Of a DNA stretch of 64,000 bases, positions 54,295-64,000 are shown in pieces. A program made the position numbers and the translations under genes. The DNA lies in assembly GCA_033439685.1 (NCBI GenBank), contig JAUEDM010000008.1, forward strand, positions 1,674,001 through 1,738,000, in the 5' to 3' direction. The notes beneath the pieces were generated by a model. That model was not told where the DNA came from and did no database searches. It saw nothing but the letters and a program-made list of their open reading frames with translations. The DNA is from Apodospora peruviana (lineage: Eukaryota; Ascomycota; Sordariomycetes; Sordariales; Lasiosphaeriaceae). Every line of letters starts with the position of its first letter. Position 1 is the stretch's first letter.

Positions 54295-56627
54295 TCATGC
54301 CTCCAGACGAAATGGCACATCGGACCTCCTCATGATGTACACCTCGCCCACAAGGACCACCAACCCGACAATCATCGCGATGGCAATGATGGGGAGATTG
54401 ACGCGAGCAAATTCGACACCCCTAACGTGAATATGCTTTCTAGCGAGGATGTCTCGCCACAGGAGACCGGCGAGCGAGGCGCTGAACGCGGTGCTAAACG
54501 CGCCATAGTTGACCCCGATCGCCATGCTGTACACGGTTGCCCAAAAGTTCCGGTCGCTGATGTAACCTAGAGAGGGATTGGCTTTATGAATATCAATCCA
54601 GGCCTGAATAACTCGGGACAGAAGGATAGTGGTTCCGATATTAGTGCCGGCAAACTAGAATTGTTTTTCAGTCAGCAATTCAATCGGCATTGTTTTCTTC
54701 TCGAACTGCGTTGGATGCCTACATTGCATAGTATGACGGACAGAAAACCCATACCGCCAATGGCACCGATGGTTCCTGTTTTTGCCACCCAGTGATCCCA
54801 TCCATAGGCAAAGACCGGGACCCATCCCTTGGTAACCAGGCCCTGCACGAGGACAAACATGGCGAAAGCAAAGGGAATAAGCGCAAATGGAAGGTGCCCC
54901 ATCACAGCGGCCGCGGTCGGGAAGGTCTCCTTTGACCAGGTATGCGCATCGTGGGCAAGAGATACAAGCGTACGTGGACCCTGTTGTTGCGCCATCTCGT
55001 CTGAATTGATTCGCTTCTGGCGTTCCACGTCCTGATTCTTCTCGTCCAGCTCACCATTCGACGTGCTGCCTGGTGGGCCTCGAATAGAATCACCAGAGCT
55101 CCGCTTTTCCTCTGGTGTGGCCCTGGCATCAGTAGATAACTTGTCGATTGCCAACGTGATGTCGTCGCCCGTATTTGACCTGTTGTGGTTGCCGGCCCGA
55201 TTTCGCAATTCACCCTCTTGTGAGTCGGAGTCGGTTAATACACCGTCGTCTGTTCTTGCAGGACTTTGCGAATCCTCCCCCAACGCCACCTGCCTCACAT
55301 CCGCTTCCTGTCTGGCCGCTTTCTCCTCGCGAGCTCTCTTGATGTCCTCGCGACCCTTGCGAGCAATCTCGCGGGTTTCGTGGCGATGGATCCACCCGAA
55401 ACAGAGATCCCAGATTAACATGATCCCGGCTGCTGGTAGTGTGACCCAGTACACCATAATTTTGTTGCCATGCGAACTTACAACAGCATTTGCAACCAGA
55501 AGTGTGATGAGTGTTGAAGCCATGATAAGACCACCGAAGAAGGCGCCTTTTTTGTCCAAGAATGGATTCATGATTTCCTCGAGCGAGAGGAGCTTGCCTT
55601 CCTCATCGTTAATATGCTCATTCTCCTCCTCTTCGGCATTTCCTCTGGCGTTGGGGATATTGGGATTCACCGGTTTCCTCAACCTCGCTTCCTCGGGGAG
55701 CTCGTGCATCTTGATAGAGATGGGAATGAGAGATTCGTTGGCGAAGACAATATACAGCAAAAAGGGAAACAGAACGATGACGGTGGCGATGACCGGCACA
55801 ATCATGTTGGCTGTATAGTTGATGAACTTGATATTGAACGCACCGGCGAGCACCAGGTTAGTCGGATTGGATGAGACCAGGATAGCAGACGCAATATTGG
55901 CTACGGCAAATTGTGTATGAATCCACGCCCTTGGGTGCACAATGTTGCTAGACACGCGTGTCATGTAGGCCAAAAAAGCGGTGCCGGAAAGGATGATCGG
56001 GTCGTTGCCAATGAAGCTGCCGAGACCGAAGAAGAATGCGTAGAGGTAGAAGAACAGCCTGTGGCCAACCTCACCTCCCCATTGAAGGACTTTGAACGCC
56101 AGGTACCTGATCAGACCAGAGGCGTCGATGGAGATGGCGATATATGCTAACGTGATGAAGAATATCATGATATCGATCGGTTCGATGTTGAAGGCACCGA
56201 TAATGCCATCGTGCACTTCCTTTCCGTGAATTGCGCCAATAGCAAGCAGAAAGAGGTCGGCTATCAGGGGCGCCGTGACAAAGTTCATGGGGAACCGGAA
56301 CCAGATTAACCATGACTTGGTGGACTCCTTCTGGTCCGGATCATGATGCTGAGCTTGAGACTCCTGCTTGGGGGCAATGACACGCCAGGCGCGCAGGGTC
56401 CGCAAAATGGCATCTGAGAGCAGTCGAGGAAACGGTGTTGGGATGTGAAAGGGCAGGAGCACAGTGATATCTGCAAAATTGTAAGCGGATCAATTGTAAA
56501 AACCCCGAATAGGCAGAGCCTCGTCAGAATCAGTGTACTCACTGGTCGCGACAAAGAGAACGAGGGTGATGATTGAGCGCGCAGTTCTGATCTGGTCGGT
56601 ATTAAGGGTGTCGTCCTCTTCAGCCAT
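54295..56627 (-). CDS. ArsB/NhaD (ion transporter) superfamily permease
   Basis: Multi-spanning membrane transporter of the ArsB/NhaD/citrate-type IT superfamily, 730 residues. Three exons, 56627-56543, 56470-54723 and 54654-54295; introns of 72 and 68 nt. The first junction makes LVLFVATNITVLLPFHIPTP. The body has IDIMIFFITLAYIAISIDASG, FGLGSFIGNDPIILSGTAF and the SSNPTNLVLAGAFN motif typical of the superfamily. The second half repeats the fold, with the FAGTNIGTTILLSRVI block in the last exon. A long charged cytosolic loop (about residues 375-510) separates the halves. The ion carried (arsenite, Na+/H+ or a dicarboxylate) cannot be told. Start ATG 56627. Confidence 0.88.
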
Positions 56628-57731
56628 GATGCCAAAAGCTCTCTATCTGTCCTGATGTCGACTTTGAGAAGCCGACAGCATCGACGGATGGCAAGCGAAG
56701 CAAGATAAAGGATTATGATGCTGATGTCGGGGAAACGAGGAACTTGGTTCTTCAAGAAAATTTCCACCGACGCGAGAATGTATGTGGCGCGGGCGCGGGG
56801 TTTCGATTCTGGGTTGGGTTTGCTCCCTTGGCTCCAGGAAACGCACGGAGGTTCGGGCTTGTCAACCGGAAGACAGTAATTTAGCGGATGGCGCAGACCC
56901 TAAAAACCCGCTACGCGAACACGTGCTGCAGGCACTGCCTCTATTTGCCCGCAGCTTCCCCGGTGGCTCACTGGCTGGCTTGGCCTGCCGGGTAGCTCAC
57001 TTGCCAAGACTCGAGGGGAAGGGACCTTCGCTGTTGGAAACAGCAACCGACTCGGATTAGCGGCAAGTTCTCCCCGACCACCTCTTCACCCTGATAACAT
57101 CAGCAGGTGGTTGGTCGGTGCCCAAAGGGGAAAGACCACACATTACTGCAGGAGTAACCGAGCAATTAAATGGCGGTGACGGCGGCTCTTCACTCAAAGC
57201 ACGTGCTTCACATTCAGGCAGCTGCCATCAGCACAAGGCTGTGGTAGTTAACCCTAACCCGAAGGATTGCCCACACCGGCGTGATGCAGATCCATGACGC
57301 CTTCCTGCGCCCGCCCCACCCGGCCCCGCTTCTTGACGCCCCAATCTCTCGCCCTAGCACTATTGGTATCAGGATTGGACTGGACGTCTGGGAGGCAGCC
57401 CTAGGAAATCTGACTGCAGCAAAACCGTGGTTTCTGGGGGAAAATGTCAAGCTTGTGAAGCTGGGCGACGCAGCGGTTCCCGCAAGACTTCCCGCTCCCG
57501 CTCATTTCTTCTCCACTGCTCCACACGTTTATTTGAGACTGGCCCATCTCTTTCTTTCAACGACAACAAATATCATTGATTAAATCCCTGTTATTTCAAA
57601 GAAACATCTCCACTTTCATCTCAAGTCTTATAAACAATCCGCAACGTTGTTTAGACTACATCGCAAATCTCCTGGTGGGAGGAGAGTCGACTCGCACCGA
57701 GAAAAGAGAAGAGCAGCCAGATTCCGAGGTC
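56628..57731. other. intergenic, no supported gene
   Basis: About 1.1 kb between divergent membrane-protein genes; promoter DNA presumably. No ORF with a motif, no repeat. Confidence 0.5.
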
Positions 57732-60037
57732 ATGCCCCTGGCGTTGCTGTCCAGTCTTACCAATCGAAACATAAACACCTCTGACGATATCTTCATTTCA
57801 TCACTGGCGGCAAACGTGACCACCAACAACACGGCCGAAGATGCCATCCAGGTCATATGTGCCTGGCCACTGTCGGGTCAATATGGCCTTGGCTCCCGGA
57901 TCCTGTGCGCATTCATCCATTACTCCGATTTGTTCGGCCCGATCCCGACTGACTCTCGTGACTGCCAAGCTATTATGCCCTCGTAACAACCTGCGTCTTT
58001 GCGCGGAAGGCCGACTGGCTCAGGAACGCCTGTCTCGCCGCCGCGCTAATCATTCCGGCGGTAGCTGCCCTTCACGGCATCACTCTGGCAGCACTGCATG
58101 TCGAAGGTGAGACCTACGCTGTGCACACGCGCGGTATATCATGTCGTGCGCTTCTAACCGCCGTACCCCTCCAGGTGCTGTTGATATGGACATCTACGGC
58201 GCTTTTCAGGCATGCTGCATCGGCATCCTCGCTGCCCCGATCACAGTCAAGATGTCCAAGACCTACTTCAATGATCCTGCTCGCAATACAATCTACCTGT
58301 GGACTATTTTGATTCTTGCCGGTGAGTTTCGTCTAGCCCCCATCCTGCGAGCCTCGCTCAGTTCTGATCCGGAATTCCCTCAAGGCCTCCTGAGCTTGAT
58401 GGTTGAGTTCTACAGGGTGTCGGAAACTCCCTGTAGCAGGGACGACTTTGGTAACCTCCTTACCAAGATGAAGGAATTCCCGTACGAGCAGGCGAGCTGC
58501 AACCTTACATGTTCCATTCAGAAAGGACCTTTTTCGTCCATGCGGACTGACGCGTTAAACAACATCTATGTGATTCCTGCGCCCACCACGCTCACCTCTG
58601 GTACTGCCACGCTCATAGCAGCTGGTTGCTGTATCCCCGCCATTCTCTTGCTTGTGTCCATGTGGAATAAGATTCTCGAGATCAACTGGAACGCCCGCTT
58701 TAGCAGGCGGAACGAGGACGACAACCTCGACGAAGTTATCGAGGGTACGAATAACGCGACGCCCCGCAAGATCAACAAAGTAAACGATTGGATTGCGTCC
58801 TTCCTATCTGTCGTACAGGCTCTGGTGTTTGGCGGCGGAGTCCTTGCCATTGTCATCCTAGGCGAAATCAATTTCAACAGTGCTTCAGTTAGGTACCAGA
58901 CCGAGCCAATGGCCAGCATAGGTAAGTCCTTGGTCAACATTTGTTGCTTCCAGGCGCTGCCCCGTACGTGGATTGCTAACATAATATTCTGCAGGTCAAT
59001 GGGGACCAGTAGTGGGAGCTGCTTTGGCTGCCCTTGGTTCGTTATACGTCGTCTTAGTTCACGAACCCGAGGCTAAAGAGGTCGAATCCGCATCTGTCTC
59101 GCCCGTTCACCACTGCGATTGTGCCCACCATCATTATGGGTCGCGAACATCCTTTAAAAATGGCGCGGAGGGTCATACCATAGGTGGTCCCATCTATGAG
59201 AGCCCCGGCATGATGTCCGCCCCGTTCCCACCGATGCCGTCGTATGACCGCAAGGACCTGCAAAGAGGCGCCACCATGCCCGTGTCGGGATTCCCGTTCG
59301 GTGTCCAAGAATCCGACGAGAAGCGACAAAGCTTTCACAGCGAAAGGGGGCGTTCTCTGAAACGCTCACCTGGGAGCGAGCGTCCACCCGAAACTGAGCA
59401 GCAAGATGCAGGCAACCGGTTGAAGTTCATGAAAACTCTAGGCAAGATCAGCGAGAAGCTGGGAACTGCGCCTCCCGACCTGTTCGACGACTCCGCTTTC
59501 AGGGAGGGGAAAGCTGCCGACTACCCTTTGCTTCCCGGCGAGGAGTGGAGGAACCCCGACCTGCAGGTTACGAAAGAGCTCTACGAGGACGGGAATGCCA
59601 GGTCGCGTTCGAGAGCACCGAGTTTTCGTGCCAGTTTCGAGGATGGTGGCTCAAGGGCGCCATCGCCGAATCCTTCGATCTCCAGGCAACGGCGATCTAA
59701 CACTATGGGAGGCAGTACACATGCTTCCAGATCCGAGACTCGGGGTCGAGCTCCGTCTTCACCATCATCTACATTTACTCCCGGACGCCTCGGACCGCGG
59801 CGCGCCACACTGGAGGTCCCGGGTGCATCTCACCGTGACAGCCCATCTTCACGGCACAACTCATCACCTGCAGCAATCATCAGCCTCTTTAACCCGGTAC
59901 ACGACGGTGAACCTCAGAGCCCCATCAGCCCAATCACCCCTCCGGCCATTGTACTTTCGCCAGATCCAGAGACATATGCCGATTCCCCAAGCCCAGGCGC
60001 TTCTCCCTCCACCTCCGCACCACCGCCACCACATTGA
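57732..60037 (+). CDS. uncharacterised fungal multi-spanning membrane protein with Ser/Pro-rich tail
   Basis: Five exons, 57732-57904, 57970-58106, 58175-58321, 58385-58921 and 58995-60037, give 678 residues; introns are 65, 68, 63 and 73 nt. The first junction restores GLGSRILYYALVTTCVF and the second HVEGAVDMDIYGAFQACC. The N-terminus has N-glycosylation sites (NVTTNN) before several hydrophobic segments (ACLAAALIIPAVAALHGITL, TLTSGTATLIAAGCCIPAIL, VVGAALAALGSLYVVLV). A predicted cytosolic tail of about 320 residues is rich in Ser, Pro and Arg with many possible phosphosites (ASFEDGGSRAPSPNPSISR). No known transporter or receptor signature is recognised. The third intron is a multiple of three without stops, so its retention would add 21 residues. 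Confidence 0.75.
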
Positions 60038-60939
60038 GCGGCAATATCGACGCCTTTCCACGGCCAAAGGACTGAGCACTATCTCGTCCTCCTGACCAGT
60101 ACAAACGATCCACACACAGGTTCAGCAGAGCATTTTCTTGAGGCAACGCAAGATACTGCCTTATGGCCGCCCCTTGAATTCAAGGAAACCGAGTGAGTAC
60201 CCGATCCCTTTTATTAGTCTCGGTCAGTGGCTAACCTAATCGTATAAGCACTCACCCGAGCGGACCTGTCTGCGCACTGAATCGCTGCCCATAATCCGCC
60301 GACTCTGCGATCTCCCACGGCGAGATTACCTCTAATTACGCACAAAAACCCTTACCTCCCAGAAATCACAGTATCGGGCGGCGAGACGAAACGAAACGAA
60401 CTTCCCCAGGACGAGATATGTACAAGATGATGATTAAGATATGATGGATGTAACGGATATAATGACGAACATGAAACGATATGAACCGATACCCTCTAGT
60501 ATATAAAATGCTGGAGAAACAAGCGACGGTGGTTTGGAGTTAATCTTCTTGTTCCTCTTTCTGTTTTCTTGGTTTACGTATTTTTCAGATGATCAGGCTC
60601 TGGAATAGACTGCCTGTTGCAAACAAGACTTTTAGAAGTATATACCAGATGCCTACCTATAAATCATGACAGGGCATCTCGCTCGCGTCATTGTGCTACA
60701 TTACTAAGCTATGTTAACATACCTGACTGACACGCCTTTGGTATGAAGAAGAAAACAATGAAGACTGCGCTAATTGCTGAAACCAAAGATGAGCCCTCTA
60801 GCCTTCAGTTCAAAGACTTGGTCTCGATCTACTTAGGTATTCTTAACCTGACTGACGGCGTTTGGTGTGAAAAGAAGGAAAGGAATAAGGACTGTGCGAG
60901 TGAGTGAAACAAGAGATGGCATCTATGAGCCTCTAGCCT
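60038..60939. other. intergenic with short direct repeat
   Basis: About 900 bp. Two related stretches near 60730-60840 and 60850-60965 share CTGACGGCGTTTGGT/CTGACACGCCTTTGGT-like and CTCTAGCCTTCAGTTCAAAGAC blocks (the second overlaps the 3' end of the broken gene), an imperfect direct duplication of about 120 bp. No gene seen. Confidence 0.6.
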
Positions 60940-62706
60940 TCAGTTCAAAGACGGGGTCTCGATCTCCTTCGGTATTCTTAGCATATCAGCCATTTCAGAA
61001 AACTTTGCCGCACGAGACTCGAGGTTTCCCTGCATGGTGTACCCACACATGAAACTGACAAGGCCAAATGCACGATCGTTCCGGCACTCGGAATGCTTTG
61101 TTAGCAGATGTTGCTTGAGTTGTTGGTATTGAAAATTAGGAATCAGGCTCCCGTCTTGACCGAGACGCGATGCTTCGGCGAGGATAGAGCTGGCCACTTG
61201 GACAATTTTTCCCCTGGTGATGGAGGGCGTCTCGATATTCGAGATCCGGTGCACGTTTTCCAGGTCTGGTATCATCCGGTATTCGAGACATTTGATGATG
61301 TGGCGGCAGATGAGGACGTCCTGGGCTGGCTTCAGGCCTGGTTGTATCGCCACCACACGTGTTGCCATAGTATCTCTCGCATTCTTCTACTCAGGAATCC
61401 ACCTTGGCACTCCCGGCAGGAGCAAGCGAATTTCATCAACAACGTTTTTGGGATAACTGGATGCACTTCCAACTGCGGTCTGGCATATATGACTTCCAGG
61501 TCTCCAGTTGAAAGCTTCGTGAGATCGAAGAAATCCCGTCCCATGAACATACCATATAAGTCGAGCACAAACTGCGTCAACCCCCCAAGCTCAGTCTCAA
61601 GCGAAGACGAATAGCTCGCCGTACGAGCCTCCAAAGCTTCCCATGGCGTGTGACCTTCGTAGTTATGCGCGTTAGCCCAATCCAGTCTTTTGGACAAGAG
61701 GTACGTCGTTGCCATTGTTCTCGGCCTCAACGCTCCGGAGGCGGCAGCAACATTCGAAAGCGTGTTGCCTTTCTCATCTGTCAAATTCCAGATTGGGTCA
61801 TTGGAATTATCAGGTAGAGTCTCGTCAAGATAGACAAGACATTCTCCGTCAGTGTTTGCTGTGTTCGTCAGGAAATTGAAGATATTGCTGGACATCGCCG
61901 TCTCCAAATCTGGCACCGGCTGTACCGATCCGACCTCCCAGTCCCCCGACATGGACAGAGCTCGCGAGCGGTGGTCTTGATTGCCCGTGAAGGCAAACCA
62001 GGATGATGTTCCCACTCTTCTAAACCCAAGTGACCTGAAGACATGGACACCGATTCCATCTCTTGTGTTAACAGCTCCAATCCCTCGGGCCGGGAATCAC
62101 TCAAGCTACCAGTGATCAGCTTGGCGTGACATGGACAGTAAGCGCCTTGTGTATTCCCTGACAGACTGGCGACAGCGCTGACTCCATAAACCCCGCTGGA
62201 ACCGGGTTTATGGTGGATTTGTAAGTCCAATCAAAACGAATGTTGATAAAGGGCATGCCACTTTGTATCATCAGGCTATCCACAACATATTCGTTATCAC
62301 AAAGGGATGATTCCCACGGCATCTTGGAAGTGTTGTTTGTTTCCTCGGTCTGGTCGGGGCTGTGCTGTTCGGACCACTCTGACGATGACATGATTAAGTC
62401 GCCCGAGTCAGCGTTGTTTAATTCCTGCATGATGATGCTTGTGTCGTCACATCGAAATAATGCTTCTGGAGGAGACTCGGGAAATATGAGCACTCTGTAG
62501 GCTCTGCAATGGTTGGTGGTGAGAAGATAGGGTGGATTGGCGAGCAAGTCGTTCAATGGACTGGATGTAAGAATGATGGAGAAGGAAAAGACTTCAAGTT
62601 CTGGCGCGAAAAGAAAAACCATTATAATAACAGAGGGTGGCGACCGGAAATCGGCCCCGGACTCTGGCGGGCACATAGACTTTGTGTCTTGAACTATACT
62701 TGACAC
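60940..62706 (-). pseudogene. frame-broken uncharacterised fungal gene
   Basis: Coding-like minus-strand sequence moves through several frames. One (to 62116) reads YVVDSLMIQSGMPFINIRFD and NPVPAGFMESALSPVCQGIH. The next reads YCPCHAKLITGSLSDSRPEG and LLTQEMESVSMSSGHLGLEE. A third reads GTSSWFAFTGNQDHRSRALS through FACSCRECQGGFLSRRMR. A last one reads QDVLICRHIIKCLEYRMIPD to a stop at 60940. At the three transitions I find no intron of normal length with good splice sites, so indels are the simplest reading. The pieces look like one fungal protein, with a CRECQGGF Cys motif, of a family I cannot name. Whether all pieces were ever one reading frame needs a homologue. A multi-intron functional gene is not excluded. 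Confidence 0.5.
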
Positions 62707-62994
62707 TTTTGTTCAATAGTGCCTACCTTTATCTACCTATTTACATATTTGTTAAGGTTTATCCCGAAAAGGATGACTCACATAGGAAGGATAGGTTGGA
62801 GTGTGTATGCCATCACGAGAGCAAGACCAATGGCTGGCCGGTCGGCTTGGCAAGCAAGTTAAATCCAGGGCGTTACCGACTTGGCTTATTTGGATACCAA
62901 ATTCATTCCTTTGGCTTACTCTCAGAGGGTTCGCTTTGCACTCCAGGTAGATAGGGAAGCTACCAGCGGGAAACGGGAGTCTGGTGAAGCCGAA
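62707..62994. other. intergenic
   Basis: Just under 300 bp between the asparaginase-type gene and the broken gene. No feature seen. Confidence 0.5.
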
Positions 62995-64000
62995 TCACAG
63001 ATCAAGTATTTCAGCCTCTGCTACCGCAACGGGCGGAACAGTAACAACTTCCGTCGCATCCATATCTCCTCCCCTAAACGCATAAGTAAATGTCCACCCC
63101 GACGCCGCGCCCCCGTGCCTGCCCTTGCTATCCACCACGACGATCCCACTTTGCATTGTAGGGTACTTCCTCAGCATCCGCCTGACCACATCCTCAGCTG
63201 CTTCCTGTGGTGCCATCCCTCGCCTGAGGTTCTCCACCGCCTGATAGCACGGCAGGAACCGCATCATCACGTCACCATCGCCAGTGGCACCACAGCCCCC
63301 TACCTCGCCGTCGACATACGACCCGCTTCCCACAATCGGGCCATCGCCGACCCGCCCCGGTACTTTGTGCGATGCCCCGTTGGTAGATGTACCCGCTGCC
63401 ATGGCGCCGGATATATCAATCGCGACCATGGAAATAGTATCATGCGAAGACTGACTACCACCACCAACACGTCCCGTGCCTTCTGAAAGCAAACCGGATG
63501 GCCGAACGGGCGTGTACGGCCCGCACGACAGGCTCGGATCAGGCAAGACATTCAGCCTGTAGTTTGCCTGGCATCCGCCTGCCCTCCACTCGTCGCACAT
63601 GGCTTTCGACTGCGCCGTCGACAAGTCCTCCTCCACAAACCCATTCTCCACTGCGAAACTCGTGGCCTGGTCCCCGACCAACAGCGAATGGCGCGTGTGT
63701 TGGAGCACGTGCCGCGCCACAGATACAGCGTCGCGGATGCGACGTAGGCCAGCGACGGCGCCGGACTTCATGCTCGTGCCGTCCATGATCATGGCATCGA
63801 GCGTGGTCTCGCAGTCTTCGTCGGGCGAGCCGCCAAATCCCACCGTTCCGTCGCACTGATTGCGCTCGCATGTAGCGCAGCCGAGTTCGACCGCGTTGAT
63901 GGCCGAAGAGTCTGCCTTGGAGAGTAGAGAGAGGTATGCGGCGTCTGTGGCGGCCGTGAAAGGGCCAGCCCAAGTATTGATCACGAAGGGGAGAAGCGGA
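62995..64000 (-). CDS. aspartylglucosaminidase / N4-(beta-GlcNAc)-L-asparaginase (5' end beyond window)
   Basis: Ntn-hydrolase that cleaves the GlcNAc-Asn bond of glycoasparagines in lysosome or vacuole. The frame enters from the right edge (PFVINTWAGPFTAATDAAYL) and runs to TGA 62995, about 335 residues. The family landmarks are in order: CERNQCDGTVGFGGSPDED, TLDAMIMDGTSMKSGAV, HTRHSLLVGDQA, then the autoproteolysis site HDTISMVAID, where Thr becomes the N-terminal nucleophile of the beta chain. GTSTNGASHKVPGRVGDGPI and GCGATGDGDVMMRFLPCYQA follow. The Gly-rich linker before HDT is the usual cleaved loop. A signal peptide is expected beyond base 64000. All recognisable active-site motifs are intact. 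Confidence 0.93.
   Translation of the reverse strand, partial: PLLPFVINTWAGPFTAATDAAYLSLLSKADSSAINAVELGCATCERNQCDGTVGFGGSPDEDCETTLDAMIMDGTSMKSGAVAGLRRIRDAVSVARHVLQHTRHSLLVGDQATSFAVENGFVEEDLSTAQSKAMCDEWRAGGCQANYRLNVLPDPSLSCGPYTPVRPSGLLSEGTGRVGGGSQSSHDTISMVAIDISGAMAAGTSTNGASHKVPGRVGDGPIVGSGSYVDGEVGGCGATGDGDVMMRFLPCYQAVENLRRGMAPQEAAEDVVRRMLRKYPTMQSGIVVVDSKGRHGGAASGWTFTYAFRGGDMDATEVVTVPPVAVAEAEILDL

Overview
The window is nuclear DNA from a filamentous ascomycete, most likely a plant-biomass-degrading Sordariomycete. This is inferred from four things. Genes are split by short introns (about 52-100 nt) with GT..AG ends and CTRAY-like branch sites. Typically fungal families are present: HET, F-box, Ste6-type ABC exporter, AA9, CE15 and DUF3237. 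Genes lie on both strands with 0.2-2 kb spacers and no operons. One tRNA carries an intron at the nuclear position. I see no mobile element with coding capacity, no CRISPR array and no rRNA.

Layout. 1-1474: 3' part of an FAD monooxygenase gene. 3.2-8.5 kb: an AIF/FSP1-like oxidoreductase, a DUF1769/UPF0590 protein and a polyspecific MFS exporter. 10.2-14.4 kb: a divergent pair of secreted lignocellulose enzymes (glucuronoyl esterase CE15 and an AA9 monooxygenase) sharing about 2.1 kb of upstream DNA. 14.7-19.4 kb: a full-size ABC exporter of the a-factor (Ste6) type with a 25-residue Asn tract from an (AAC)n microsatellite. 20.2-20.7 kb: a PBDC1/Chp1-type eEF1A chaperone. 21.5-25.4 kb: an uncharacterised fungal protein and a short-chain dehydrogenase. 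25.9-28.9 kb: a decayed zone with a subtilase relic, an F-box protein, and an intron-containing tRNA whose 3' half lies in a perfect 192-bp tandem duplication. 29.1-39.4 kb: NUDIX hydrolase, secreted DUF3237 protein, ankyrin-repeat protein with an NLR-like N-terminus, a membrane-anchored aspartyl-protease-fold protein without catalytic aspartates, and a TAP-like S33 peptidase.

40.1-45.3 kb holds two housekeeping genes, the AP-1 beta-adaptin and a HIRIP3/DEK-like histone chaperone. 46.7-49.8 kb holds a poorly resolved small gene, a clear homologue of plant cycloeucalenol cycloisomerase, and a GPI-anchored secreted protein. 50.6-54.0 kb holds a possibly decayed ORF with an in-frame stop inside a perfect palindrome, followed by a HET-domain protein. 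54.3-60.0 kb holds an ArsB/NhaD-type ion permease and an uncharacterised multi-spanning membrane protein. 60.9-62.7 kb looks like a frame-broken gene. 63-64 kb is the 3' part of an aspartylglucosaminidase gene cut by the window edge.

There is no obvious multi-gene pathway cluster. The most coherent functional pairing is CE15 with AA9. The most unexpected single gene is the cycloeucalenol-cycloisomerase homologue, because fungi make sterols through lanosterol and are not expected to have cyclopropyl sterols. All gene models come from reading the sequence; splice sites were placed by reading-frame continuity and consensus, without transcript data.
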